This document shows, in pieces, positions 1 through 8,315 of a stretch of 64,000 nucleotides of DNA. The stretch covers positions 1,736,001-1,800,000 of the forward strand of contig CBDDKR010000002.1 in NCBI GenBank assembly GCA_965230345.1. The letters run 5' to 3'. Position 1 is the first letter of the stretch. Each line of letters opens with the position of its first letter. The stretch is from JADKBO01 sp965230345. GTDB taxonomy: Bacteria; Bacteroidota; Bacteroidia; Chitinophagales; Saprospiraceae. The position numbers and the translations under genes are program-made. The notes below the pieces were generated by a model. It made no database searches. It saw nothing but the letters and a program-made list of their open reading frames with translations, and was not told where the DNA came from.

Positions 1-681
1 TTGAGCTCAAATTCAGGTGTTATTTTTTTTAACGATCAAGACATAAAGTTAGCAAGTGCTCTACCTAATGACTGTAAACCTATCTTGTATTCAATTAAGG
101 ATTTTGAACTTTTGGAGTGTCAGGAAAAATTAAGTTTTTTGTATAAGGGAATGCGATTCGACTCACATTTGTCTGGAATCTATAATTTGGAAAATATTCG
201 TGCTGCGATCTCCATAGGAGAGTATTTTGGAATAGAATTGAGCTTAATTCAAGATGCCATAAAAGGCTACATTCCGAATAACAATAGATCTGAATGGTTT
301 AGATGGAAGAATAATTTGGTTTTTAAAGATGCCTATAATGCTAACCCAACAAGTATGAAAGAAAGCTTAATTCAATTTCATAAATCTAAAGGGTTGGAAA
401 ACTCTGTTGTGATTATTGGTGATATGTTGGAATTGGGCGAATATAGTAGAGAAGAACACAAAAGTTTATTGTCACTGGTTAAAGATAAGGCAGAAATAGT
501 GAGGGTGATAGGAAAGGAGTTTTATCAACATAGAAAGACTTTTCCAATGTATGAATTTTATGAAAATATAGATGCCTATATTGAAACTGAAGAAATACAG
601 AACTTCTCAGGGAAGAATATTTTTCTGAAAGGGTCAAGAGGAATTGCTCTAGAAAAGGTTTTGGCCTCTAGCAAGAGTTAG
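1..681 (+). CDS. murF: UDP-N-acetylmuramoyl-tripeptide--D-alanyl-D-alanine ligase, 3' part
   Basis: Cytoplasmic ATP-dependent ligase that adds D-Ala-D-Ala to UDP-MurNAc-tripeptide, the last cytoplasmic step of the peptidoglycan precursor pathway. Seen: a Mur-ligase middle/C-terminal region with the DAYNANPTSM motif (family-typical, residues about 110-119 of the visible part) and the VIIGDMLELG stretch that opens the C-terminal domain, then an F(L)KGSRG-type end. Only about 226 residues are visible against about 430 for the family, so the gene starts before the window. The TTG at position 1 is simply the first visible codon, not a credible start. The stop overlaps the stop of the convergent next gene by 4 bases. 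Confidence 0.93.
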   Translation: MSSNSGVIFFNDQDIKLASALPNDCKPILYSIKDFELLECQEKLSFLYKGMRFDSHLSGIYNLENIRAAISIGEYFGIELSLIQDAIKGYIPNNNRSEWFRWKNNLVFKDAYNANPTSMKESLIQFHKSKGLENSVVIIGDMLELGEYSREEHKSLLSLVKDKAEIVRVIGKEFYQHRKTFPMYEFYENIDAYIETEEIQNFSGKNIFLKGSRGIALEKVLASSKS

Positions 682-1547
682 AGCATCTTAGATACTTGAA
701 TAATAATGCGATCAGAGACTTCACCTTGATCAACCGCTATGGAATATTCTTCTAAGCTACAAGGTAGTGTAGATCCATCTTCAATAGAAACCCAAGTTTT
801 ATTGGTTTCTATGATCTTATGAAAAGTAATGTAGTGTTCTGTATCAGGTAGATGAACAATGTTTGAAATTTGTTCTCCACTTGAGTGAAATTGAGTATCA
901 AGAGATTCACACAAATACCAAATACAACTACTAAAAAACTCAACCATCATGTCTTCGGATTCGTCAAAATTGCTATAATTGATGATTTTTACTTGATCTG
1001 AGAACCCCACAAGTTTGGTCAATTGAATGAATTCTTCAGTAGTCCAACCAGTAGAATAGCTATTTAGAGTTCCCTTTAATTCAGACCATTTTAAAGAACT
1101 TAAATCAAAATGGACAAAATCTGAATCACGAAGTATGGGCTCAACATTAGATATATTTTGCCGCAATAACCCTAAGGAAAGATTTCTTTTATTGTTGATA
1201 TTCAAAGCATTTAAAATCGGTTTACTTATCAAATGTCTTTGAAAACCAAGTAAATTTATTAAATCGAAATGTGTTTGATACTCGAGTTTTACATCAGGTG
1301 AAAAGAGCGTAACATTTTTTATAAATTCCAGTTCGTATATCTCAGAGGTATTGGTATTAAAAGAAACAACTAAAGTTTCACTATTCAATTTTGAAGGTTC
1401 AATGAAGCTTTCTGTTTCTGACATGACAAACTGTAATGTTACTGAATCTTCGAAATGATTGAATTCATAAATTCTCTGCTTTAACTTGAATAGGAATTCT
1501 TCAGATTTTGACAGAAAAATAATGGAATTTATTTTATGTTTTCGCAT
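678..1547 (-). CDS. Degenerate arginase/formimidoylglutamase-like (ureohydrolase) protein
   Basis: Resembles the Bacteroidota arginase-like family usually labelled formimidoylglutamase. Shared landmarks in order: LEYQTHFDLINLLGFQRH (like the family's IGYQTYF stretch), DSDFVHFDLSSLK (like DxVSFDlxai), TGWTTEEFIQLTKLVGFSD (like the family's NGFxGEExCxLxRYAGxSD) and SSCIWYLCES near the end. It is 289 aa against roughly 380 for the family. The N-terminal metal-binding motifs (GGS/DxD or GGDHS, and DxxxD) are not visible, and the second Asp of the SFDxD motif is Ser. It is therefore probably not a working ureohydrolase; a structural or regulatory role is possible. It lies head-to-head with the amino-acid dehydrogenase gene at 1633, which also concerns amino-acid nitrogen. 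Family assignment is by remembered motif similarity. Confidence 0.6.
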   Translation of the reverse strand: MRKHKINSIIFLSKSEEFLFKLKQRIYEFNHFEDSVTLQFVMSETESFIEPSKLNSETLVVSFNTNTSEIYELEFIKNVTLFSPDVKLEYQTHFDLINLLGFQRHLISKPILNALNINNKRNLSLGLLRQNISNVEPILRDSDFVHFDLSSLKWSELKGTLNSYSTGWTTEEFIQLTKLVGFSDQVKIINYSNFDESEDMMVEFFSSCIWYLCESLDTQFHSSGEQISNIVHLPDTEHYITFHKIIETNKTWVSIEDGSTLPCSLEEYSIAVDQGEVSDRIIIQVSKML

Positions 1548-1589
1548 AATTTATGGTCATTTGTATTGCTCTATATAATAGCAATTTAT

Positions 1590-1606
1590 TTACATTACAA
1601 ATGTAA
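1590..1606. promoter_or_regulatory. Candidate operator dyad TTACATT-ACA-AATGTAA
   Basis: A perfect 7-bp inverted repeat with a 3-bp spacer lies in the 85-bp gap between the divergent arginase-like gene and the dehydrogenase gene. Its place and symmetry fit a dimeric repressor or activator site controlling one or both genes. No regulator is assigned. Confidence 0.3.
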
Positions 1607-1632
1607 TTTTTTTATAATATAAAATTGTAATC

Positions 1633-2877
1633 ATGGCTTCAGATATATTACAGGATAAACTTGAAATTTATAAATCTAAACAACCCGAGATCGTTTTTGA
1701 ATGGAAGGATCAATTAACCGACGCGCGTGGATGGGTCGTAATAAATTCTTTAAGAGGTGGAGCTGCTGGTGGAGGAACTAGAATGAGGAAGGGACTTACT
1801 AAAGATGAAGTAGTATCACTAGCTAAGGTGATGGAAATAAAGTTTGGCGTTTGTGGCCCTGCAATTGGAGGTGCTAAGTCAGGCATTGATTTTGATCCTA
1901 AAGATCCTCGAAGAACCGAAGTACTCAAAAGATGGTACGCTGCTGTTTTCCCAATTCTGAAAAACTACTATGGAACAGGTGGTGATTTGAATGTAGATGA
2001 ATTGAAAGATGTAATTCCAATTACAGAAGATTTGGGCTTGTGGCACCCACAAGAGGGAATAGTTAATGGCCATTTTAAGGCCAATAAAGGGGGAATGATT
2101 AATCTAATTGGCCAGCTCAGGTATGGTTGTGCCAAGATTATAGAAGACGGTAGATTTGCTCCTGTTGCTAAGGGGAGATATGCGGTTGCAGATATGATTA
2201 CTGGTTATGGAGTTTCAGAATCTATTAGATTGTTTTATAAGATTTTTAAGAATAGTGATTTAGAAGGGAAGAAGGTGATCATCCAAGGATGGGGCAATGT
2301 CGCAAGTGCTGCTGGTTATTACCTAAGTAAGGAAGGTGCTAAAGTCGTTGGTATTATTGATAAAATTGGGGGATTTGTAAATTCTGCTGGATTTAGTAGG
2401 GAAGAAGTGGAAGATCTTTTTGTGAACAAAAATGGGAATGAAATTTCTGGAAATGTATTGCCTTTTGATGAAGTAAATGAGCGAGTTTGGGATGAAGAAG
2501 TGGATATATTTGTGCCAGGTGCAGCTTCAAAAATAGTCAAGAGAGACCAAGTGAATCGAATGATTGATAAGGGGCTTCAAGTCATAAGTTGTGGAGCTAA
2601 TGTCCCGTTTGAAGATGATGGTGTGTTTTTTGGTGACACCGCATTGCAAACGGATGAATTAATCACCGTTATTCCAGATTTTGTAGCGAATTGTGGCATG
2701 GCTAGAGTCTTTGCTTATTTAATGCAGGACAATGTGTCTATGACGGATGAAGCAATTTTTTCAGATGTTAGTGAGGTGATTGAATCATTTTTAAATCAAT
2801 TATTTGCATTAAATAACAGCGGCACTCAAATAACCCAAAAAAGTTTATCCATAATCCTAAAAAAACTACTTGGATAA
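1633..2877 (+). CDS. Glu/Leu/Phe/Val dehydrogenase family protein
   Basis: NAD(P)-dependent oxidative deamination of an amino acid (glutamate or a branched-chain amino acid) to the 2-oxo acid, in the cytoplasm. Seen: the N-terminal GLFV dimerisation/catalytic domain with GGAAGGGTRM (residues about 42-51), GPAIGGAKSGIDFDP carrying the catalytic Lys, and the GTGGDLNVDE stretch. A Rossmann domain follows with VIIQGWGNVASAAG, then VPGAAS and VIPDFVANCGMARVFAY. Length 414 aa is normal for the family. The substrate cannot be read from the sequence; Bacteroidota often label this form leucine or glutamate dehydrogenase. It is divergent from the arginase-like gene, with a palindrome in the shared gap. 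Confidence 0.9.
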   Translation: MASDILQDKLEIYKSKQPEIVFEWKDQLTDARGWVVINSLRGGAAGGGTRMRKGLTKDEVVSLAKVMEIKFGVCGPAIGGAKSGIDFDPKDPRRTEVLKRWYAAVFPILKNYYGTGGDLNVDELKDVIPITEDLGLWHPQEGIVNGHFKANKGGMINLIGQLRYGCAKIIEDGRFAPVAKGRYAVADMITGYGVSESIRLFYKIFKNSDLEGKKVIIQGWGNVASAAGYYLSKEGAKVVGIIDKIGGFVNSAGFSREEVEDLFVNKNGNEISGNVLPFDEVNERVWDEEVDIFVPGAASKIVKRDQVNRMIDKGLQVISCGANVPFEDDGVFFGDTALQTDELITVIPDFVANCGMARVFAYLMQDNVSMTDEAIFSDVSEVIESFLNQLFALNNSGTQITQKSLSIILKKLLG

Positions 2878-2899
2878 TAAGCCTATCCAATGAAAACAC

Positions 2900-2907
2900 T
2901 ATATTTG
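2900..2907 (+). promoter_or_regulatory. Bacteroidota -7 box TATATTTG upstream of the OmpA-family gene
   Basis: Exact match to TAnnTTTG, placed 40 bases before the ATG of the OmpA-family gene and just after the dehydrogenase stop. No well-spaced -33 TTG was found. It suggests the OmpA-family gene has its own promoter. Confidence 0.45.
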
Positions 2908-2946
2908 TGCTTTAAAAACGAAGATTAAATTAAAACTTTATTCCTT

Positions 2947-4722
2947 ATGACACAAAAATTTACTTTAGTAATTCTAATGTTTGTTTTTGCTTTGAGTTCA
3001 GGATTTGCTCAGAAAGCGGACATGGATGCTAATGAATCGGATCAAAATGCTAGCTGGCGCATGGGTAAGTCTGCGTATTCGGCTAAGCCTAAAAATGCTT
3101 GGGAACTGGGTGTTCACGCAGGACATTATATGATTGGCGGTGATGTAGATCCTCAAATTCCTGGCGGTTTTGGCGTTGGACTTCATTTAAGAAAGGCAAT
3201 CCATTACGCTTTTTCAATTAGAGCAGATTTGTTTTACGGAGTAACTAAAGGTTTAGAGACTCAGCCTTGGAGACATTCATCTGTTAAAGGTGGAAATGGT
3301 ATAGGAGGTGGACTAGTAGAGTCTGTATATGCTCCTTATGCTAATAATGCTGATGGATGGTTCCCTGCTTATAAGACAAGACAAATGTACGGTGCATTCC
3401 AAGGTGTTATTAATATCGGAAACTTATTATTCCATAAGAATAGAAATAAGTGGAATGTTTACGTTGCTTTGGGTGTAGGTTTGAATTCGTATAAAACTGA
3501 ATTAGATTTATTGGATGGTGACGGAAATGCTTACCAAAATTTATTGACTGTTACTGAATGGACTGCTGAAAAGTTTGATACAAGATCAGGAAGGAGTGAT
3601 ATAAAGGATGCATTGAAAGATCACTATGATGGAGATTACGAAACTGAGGGACCTAATAAAAAAGGTATTTTTAGATTAGGTGACGAGACTAATCTTCATT
3701 TTATGTTTACAGGTTCTGTAGGTGTAAGTAGAAGACTTAGCAAAAGAATCAATATTGGTCTTGAGCACCAAGTAATGGTTAGTGATAATGATTATTTAGA
3801 CGGTATAAGATTCAGAACTGAAGATGATTTAACTTCTGATGTTGATTTAGAGCACTATACAAATGTAAGATTGGCTATTAATCTTGGTAACTTGGATAAA
3901 GTTGAAGAACCATTATATTGGTTGAATCCTCTTGATAACACAATGAATGATATTGCTGAATTGAAGCAAAGACCAGTACTTGACTTAACTGATAGTGATG
4001 GTGATGGTGTTATCGATATGATGGATCAAGAGATTGATTCTCCATCTGGAGCTCTTGTTGATACAAGAGGTGTAACTTTAGATTCTGATTCTGATGGAGT
4101 TGCAGATCATAAAGACAAAGAGCCTTATTCTCCTCCTGGGTACGATGTTGACGGAAATGGAGTTGCTAAGACTGAGAAGTTCTTAACTGAAGGTGAAGTT
4201 AATGCTTTGGTTGATTCTAAGTCTGATGTAATCATGAAAGAGGTTAAGATGATTGCTGAAAACGAGTGTGGAAAGTGGTTCTTACCAATGATTCACTTTG
4301 ACACTGATAGATATACTATTAAGCCAGAATTTTATGGACAATTACACCACGTTGCTAACGTAATGAAATTGTGTCCTAAGGCTTGTGTAGCAGTTGTAGG
4401 TCATACTGATGCAAAGAGTACTAACAAGTATAACAACATGTTGTCTTACAATAGATCTAATGCAACAATTGACTATTTAACTTCTAACTATGGTATCGAC
4501 AGAAATAGATTTAAGTTGATGTATGGTGGAGAAGAGACTCCTCTAGTACAATCAGCTAAAGGAAGTTCTGAGAAGTACATGAATAGAAGAGTTGAATTTA
4601 GATTGTGTGAAGCTAATGACAATGATATGGCTAAGCCAGAAGGTCCTAACGCTGGAACAGGAAGTGTTAAAGGAGCTGGATCAAATTCTACATTCAGTGG
4701 AAATAAAAATTCAGGATATTAA
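2947..4722 (+). CDS. OmpA-family outer-membrane protein with thrombospondin-type-3-like repeats
   Basis: Probably an outer-membrane barrel anchored to peptidoglycan. Seen: signal peptide 1-21 ending SSGFAQ; an N-terminal region of about 300 residues with alternating aromatic strands as in porin-like barrels; then acidic calcium-binding-type stretches DSDGDGVIDMMD and DSDSDGVADHKD (about 350-400). A C-terminal OmpA domain follows (about 445-555) with HFDTDRYTIKPE, VVGHTDAKST, YNRSNATIDYL and NRRVEF, the peptidoglycan-binding signature. The tail is rich in Gly, Asn and Ser. Own -7 box upstream and a strong terminator downstream suggest a single-gene unit. The layout resembles major OmpA-like proteins of Saprospiria and Flavobacteriia. 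Confidence 0.85.
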   Translation: MTQKFTLVILMFVFALSSGFAQKADMDANESDQNASWRMGKSAYSAKPKNAWELGVHAGHYMIGGDVDPQIPGGFGVGLHLRKAIHYAFSIRADLFYGVTKGLETQPWRHSSVKGGNGIGGGLVESVYAPYANNADGWFPAYKTRQMYGAFQGVINIGNLLFHKNRNKWNVYVALGVGLNSYKTELDLLDGDGNAYQNLLTVTEWTAEKFDTRSGRSDIKDALKDHYDGDYETEGPNKKGIFRLGDETNLHFMFTGSVGVSRRLSKRINIGLEHQVMVSDNDYLDGIRFRTEDDLTSDVDLEHYTNVRLAINLGNLDKVEEPLYWLNPLDNTMNDIAELKQRPVLDLTDSDGDGVIDMMDQEIDSPSGALVDTRGVTLDSDSDGVADHKDKEPYSPPGYDVDGNGVAKTEKFLTEGEVNALVDSKSDVIMKEVKMIAENECGKWFLPMIHFDTDRYTIKPEFYGQLHHVANVMKLCPKACVAVVGHTDAKSTNKYNNMLSYNRSNATIDYLTSNYGIDRNRFKLMYGGEETPLVQSAKGSSEKYMNRRVEFRLCEANDNDMAKPEGPNAGTGSVKGAGSNSTFSGNKNSGY

Positions 4723-4741
4723 TTTATACTGATTTCAAGAT

Positions 4742-4779
4742 AAAAAGAGAGTTACTGTACACAGTAACTCTCTTTTTTT
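4742..4779 (+). terminator. Intrinsic terminator after the OmpA-family gene
   Basis: Inverted repeat of GAGAGTTACTGT with its complement (4747-4758 and 4761-4772), extended by an A-run on the left pairing with the T-run on the right. This is a classical rho-independent form, 20 bases after the stop. Confidence 0.85.
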
Positions 4780-4799
4780 GTTTATAAATCTTGAGAGTC

Positions 4800-4831
4800 T
4801 TGATTGATAATTGATTCATTTATTATTTTTG
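4800..4831 (+). promoter_or_regulatory. Promoter for the E2 gene: TTG, 21 bases, TATTTTTG
   Basis: TTG at 4800-4802 and TATTTTTG at 4824-4831 fit the Bacteroidota -33/-7 pattern with 21-base spacing. Transcription would start near 4838, giving a leader of about 75 bases before the ATG at 4914. Confidence 0.45.
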
Positions 4832-4913
4832 TGCATCTTAGAATAGATCGACTAATAAAATGTACATGTAATAGAGAATTACTGTATGAATAATTTGATA
4901 AAGAATAATTAAT

Positions 4914-6185
4914 ATGGCTGAAATAATTAGAATGCCTCGTTTGAGTGATACAATGGAAGAAGGTAACATTGTAGCATGGTTAAAACATGTTGGTGATCCT
5001 GTGGAGCCAGGTGATGTGTTAGCTGAGGTAGAAACGGATAAGGCTACGATGGAGCTTGAAAGTTTCTTTTCAGGTCATCTTCTATATATTGGTGTTGCGG
5101 AAGGGCCGGTTGCAGTTGATGGGATTATTGCAATCATTGGAGAAAAGAATGAAGATTTTAAGGCTGCATTAGAAGCTGCTGAAAAAGAAACTCCTAAGCA
5201 TGAGGAATCCTCTTCAGGAAATAATGTGTCTGAATCATCGACAAGCCAAGTTGTAGAAAATAAGCCAGTTTCTCAACCAATGGCTTCTGCTTCTAATCAG
5301 AATATTGAAATAAGTCATGATGCAGGTAGAATTTTTGCCTCTCCCTTGGCAAAATCTATGGCTAAAGAGGCAGGCATAGACCTTTCAACAATCAATGGTA
5401 CAGGTGAAGGAGGAAGAATCATAAAGAAAGATATAGAAAATTATAAACCTGTCAGTTCAACTGCTGGAACTTCGATTAGCGCTCCTATTGGGTTGGATAA
5501 TGATATTCAATATGGTGATATGCCAATCTCGCAAATGAGGAAGGTTATTGCCAGAAGATTGGGAGAAAGCAAGTTCTCGGCACCTCACTTTTATTTGACT
5601 ATTGAGGTTGATATGGACATGGCTATTTCCTCTAGGAAGTTGATCAATGAAAGTAGTGAAACACGTATCTCATTCAATGATTTTGTGGTTAAGGCGTGTG
5701 CGTCTGCACTACGTAAACATCCTATGATTAATGCTTCGTGGTTGGGAGATAAGATTACCATTCATGAAGATATTAATATTGGAGTAGCTGTTGCTGTTCC
5801 TGATGGTTTGTTGGTGCCAGTTATAAGACATGCTGATAGAAAACCCCTTTCATACATTAATACGGAAGTAAAGGAGTTGGCTAAAAAAGCGAAAGCCAAG
5901 AAACTACAGCCAGAAGAAATGCAAGGGAATACATTTACGATTTCTAATTTGGGAATGTTTGACATTGATGAGTTTACGGCTATTATCAATCCACCAGATG
6001 CATGTATTTTAGCTGTAGGAGGTATTGCTCAAAAACCAGTTGTCAAAAACAATGAAATTGTGGTAGGTAATGTGATGAAGGTGACTTTATCATGCGATCA
6101 TAGAATTGTAGACGGAGTAACGGGAGCACAGTTTTTAAGTACATTTAAGAAGATGATGGAGAATCCAGTTCATATGCTGGTGTGA
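4914..6185 (+). CDS. Dihydrolipoamide acetyltransferase, E2 of a 2-oxoacid (pyruvate) dehydrogenase complex
   Basis: Transfers the acyl group from lipoyl-lysine to CoA and forms the core of the complex, in the cytoplasm. Seen: N-terminal lipoyl domain (1-78) with ETDKATMELES and lipoylation site K43; a Ser/Glu-rich linker; a peripheral-subunit-binding domain (about 140-178) with FASPLAKSMAKEAGIDL and GTGEGGRIIKKDIENY; and a catalytic domain (about 200-423) opening MRKVIARRLGESK and ending with SCDHRIVDG (H396, D400). Length 423 aa is typical for one lipoyl domain. The MPRLSDTMEEG opening is most like pyruvate dehydrogenase E2 (pdhC/aceF-type). E1 and E3 genes are not in this window. Confidence 0.92.
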   Translation: MAEIIRMPRLSDTMEEGNIVAWLKHVGDPVEPGDVLAEVETDKATMELESFFSGHLLYIGVAEGPVAVDGIIAIIGEKNEDFKAALEAAEKETPKHEESSSGNNVSESSTSQVVENKPVSQPMASASNQNIEISHDAGRIFASPLAKSMAKEAGIDLSTINGTGEGGRIIKKDIENYKPVSSTAGTSISAPIGLDNDIQYGDMPISQMRKVIARRLGESKFSAPHFYLTIEVDMDMAISSRKLINESSETRISFNDFVVKACASALRKHPMINASWLGDKITIHEDINIGVAVAVPDGLLVPVIRHADRKPLSYINTEVKELAKKAKAKKLQPEEMQGNTFTISNLGMFDIDEFTAIINPPDACILAVGGIAQKPVVKNNEIVVGNVMKVTLSCDHRIVDGVTGAQFLSTFKKMMENPVHMLV

Positions 6186-6204
6186 TCATAAAATTATACC
6201 ATAG

Positions 6205-6238
6205 AAAAAAGTCAATGTCAATAGGCATTGACTTTTTT
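6205..6238 (+). terminator. Intrinsic terminator after the E2 gene
   Basis: Left arm AAAAAAGTCAATG (6205-6217), 8-base loop, right arm CATTGACTTTTTT (6226-6238). Perfect 13-bp stem ending in T residues, 20 bases after the stop. Confidence 0.85.
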
Positions 6239-6315
6239 TGTGTAATTGAATCAATATAAGTTTGAAATTATAATTGGTTTTTGTTCTTTTATAAAGTTAA
6301 TTTGAGAAAGTTGTA

Positions 6316-6942
6316 ATGAGTCTAGGGAAATACATTGTTTTTGAAGGTATCGATGGAGCTGGAAAATCTACATTAATAAATAAACTAAAGTCTTATTTGA
6401 TCTCGAATAGGAAAAAAGTTTATTCCACCTTCGAACCAACAAATAGTCCTATAGGGTCTATGATTAGAAATATATTGAATGGACGAATCAAGATGTCTGA
6501 AGAAACGATTGCAGCTTTGTTTTTAGCGGATAGATTGGATCATTTGCAAAATGATGTTAATGGAATATTGAAGTACGTCAATAGTGGATATTATGTATTG
6601 GGAGATAGATATTATTTGTCTTCATATGCTTATCATGTACCTCATGTTTCTTTAGACTGGGTTATACAAGGCAATAGTATTTGTGCAAATTTATTGAGAC
6701 CAGATATCACATTTTACATAGATATCAGTGTAGAAGAATCGTTAAAAAGAATTAAGGCTAACCGCCAAGAAGTCGACATATTTGAAAATGAACAACGAAT
6801 TTCAAGTGTTCGTTCCAATTATGAAAATGCCATTAAACACGTAGAACCTGTTGAAAATATTGTTAGAATAAATGGAGAGCAAGAACCAGATAGGGTTTTT
6901 GAAGACATTCTTTACCAAATAAAGAAAATTTTAGATATATGA
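6316..6942 (+). CDS. tmk: Thymidylate kinase
   Basis: Phosphorylates dTMP to dTDP with ATP, an essential step of dTTP synthesis, in the cytoplasm. Seen: P-loop FEGIDGAGKST (9-19), the lid/substrate region LGDRYYLSSYAY (about 95-106; the DRY-type motif binds dTMP) and the TFYIDISVEESLKRI stretch typical of NMP kinases. Length 208 aa matches the family. The last four bases (ATGA) are shared with the start of the following secreted peptidase gene, so the two are translationally coupled although functionally unrelated. Confidence 0.93.
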   Translation: MSLGKYIVFEGIDGAGKSTLINKLKSYLISNRKKVYSTFEPTNSPIGSMIRNILNGRIKMSEETIAALFLADRLDHLQNDVNGILKYVNSGYYVLGDRYYLSSYAYHVPHVSLDWVIQGNSICANLLRPDITFYIDISVEESLKRIKANRQEVDIFENEQRISSVRSNYENAIKHVEPVENIVRINGEQEPDRVFEDILYQIKKILDI

Positions 6943-8207
6943 GATTTTTAGGTACACTAGTATTCCTTTTCCTTGCAAATGTTGCGTATTTGCAAGGAGA
7001 TCTTGAATCCAAGCTTTTTGATCTTGGTGGTGTAAGCTTTGAAGAAATTGATTGCGCTAAAGGCTTTTTAGCAAGTTATAAATTAATGGTCAAACAACCC
7101 ATAGATCATAATGATCATTCCAAAGGATATTTTAGACAAAAGGTTTATCTAAACCACAGAGGATTTGATAGTGTAACGGTACAGGTGACAGAGGGTTATA
7201 CAAGAAGATCGAATAGAATATATGAAGTAGCTGATTACCTATACGCAAATCAAGTAACAGTAGAGCATAGATATTTTGGAGATTCCCAACCTGATTCGCT
7301 GGATTATAGGTTTCTGAATTTTGAACAAGTTGCGAAAGATCATCATCGGATTAATCAATTAATGAAAGAAATTTACAAGGGTAAGTTCATCGCTACTGGT
7401 ATTAGCAAAGGTGGAACTACGACTATCTTTTACAGATATTTCTATCCAAAGGATGTTGATGTTTCGATTCCATATGTTGCTCCTCTAAACAGAGAATTGG
7501 AAGAAAAACGAATTTACCATTTCTTGGATACTGTTGGCACAGATGAATGTCGTTCTAATGTGTTGGCATTTCAAAAAAGAATTCTAAATAATCGAGATTA
7601 TGTTTTAGATCGCTTTAAGTGGTTTGCTAAAGGGCGTAATTTAAAGTTTGATTATTTGTCCTTAGAACAAGCATTTGAATATGCAGTATTGGAATATCCC
7701 TTCTCTTTATGGCAATGGGGAACTGATTGTTCTACAGTTCCAACGGGATTTAGTACGATAGATGAAGACATGGATCACCTCTTGAATGTTTCGGGATTGG
7801 ATTTCTTTTCAGATGGCAGTATGGAGGCATATGCTTCTCATTATTTTCAGAGTGGTGAAGAAATGGGCTATTACGGTTACGAAACGAAGGATTTTAAAGG
7901 ATTGCTACCTGCTTTAGGTGATAAGGATAATCCCTCAGCTGTATTTGCTCCTAATAAAATGAACGTAGAATGGAATGGTACTTTGACCAATAAGGTATGT
8001 GATTGGGTTGAAAACCATGGAAATCAATTCGTCTATATTAATGGATTAAACGATACGTGGTCAGCTACCCGTGTGCCTGTATCGAACAAAGTTGATGCAC
8101 TATGGATTAATATGGCTGGTGAAAGTCATGGTACTGCCCGGATTGCAAATATGACTAAGGCGCAAAAGATCAGATTGCAACGCGCTTTGCGTAGGTGGTT
8201 AAAATAA
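6939..8207 (+). CDS. Secreted S37-type (PS-10) aminopeptidase-like protein
   Basis: Exported serine peptidase of the alpha/beta-hydrolase fold, probably releasing short peptides in the periplasm or outside. Seen: signal peptide 1-19 (hydrophobic LVFLFLANVAYLQG); nucleophile elbow TGISKGGTTTIFYRYFYP, with Ser inside G-x-S-K-G-G, around residue 154; VDVSIPYVAPLN directly after it, which is characteristic of the S37 tripeptidyl-aminopeptidase family; and NGLNDTWSATRV and MAGESHGTARI near the C-terminus, which supply the Asp and His. Length 422 aa is family-typical. The start ATG overlaps the tmk stop. S28 was considered, but the SKGGxTTIFYR signature favours S37. Confidence 0.75.
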   Translation: MRFLGTLVFLFLANVAYLQGDLESKLFDLGGVSFEEIDCAKGFLASYKLMVKQPIDHNDHSKGYFRQKVYLNHRGFDSVTVQVTEGYTRRSNRIYEVADYLYANQVTVEHRYFGDSQPDSLDYRFLNFEQVAKDHHRINQLMKEIYKGKFIATGISKGGTTTIFYRYFYPKDVDVSIPYVAPLNRELEEKRIYHFLDTVGTDECRSNVLAFQKRILNNRDYVLDRFKWFAKGRNLKFDYLSLEQAFEYAVLEYPFSLWQWGTDCSTVPTGFSTIDEDMDHLLNVSGLDFFSDGSMEAYASHYFQSGEEMGYYGYETKDFKGLLPALGDKDNPSAVFAPNKMNVEWNGTLTNKVCDWVENHGNQFVYINGLNDTWSATRVPVSNKVDALWINMAGESHGTARIANMTKAQKIRLQRALRRWLK

Positions 8208-8229
8208 AATGTATTGTATATTACCAATG

Positions 8230-8264
8230 GAAATGTCTGCTTCTATTATTAGGGCAGACATTTC
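8230..8264 (+). terminator. Probable terminator after the S37 peptidase gene
   Basis: Perfect 11-bp stem GAAATGTCTGC / GCAGACATTTC (8230-8240 and 8254-8264) with a 13-base loop, followed by TGTTTTATTCTTTC. Position 22 bases after the stop supports termination. Confidence 0.6.
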
Positions 8265-8315
8265 TGTTTTATTCTTTCTGGGATTAGGCTTACATTTGAG
8301 CTCTCAATTGAAATT

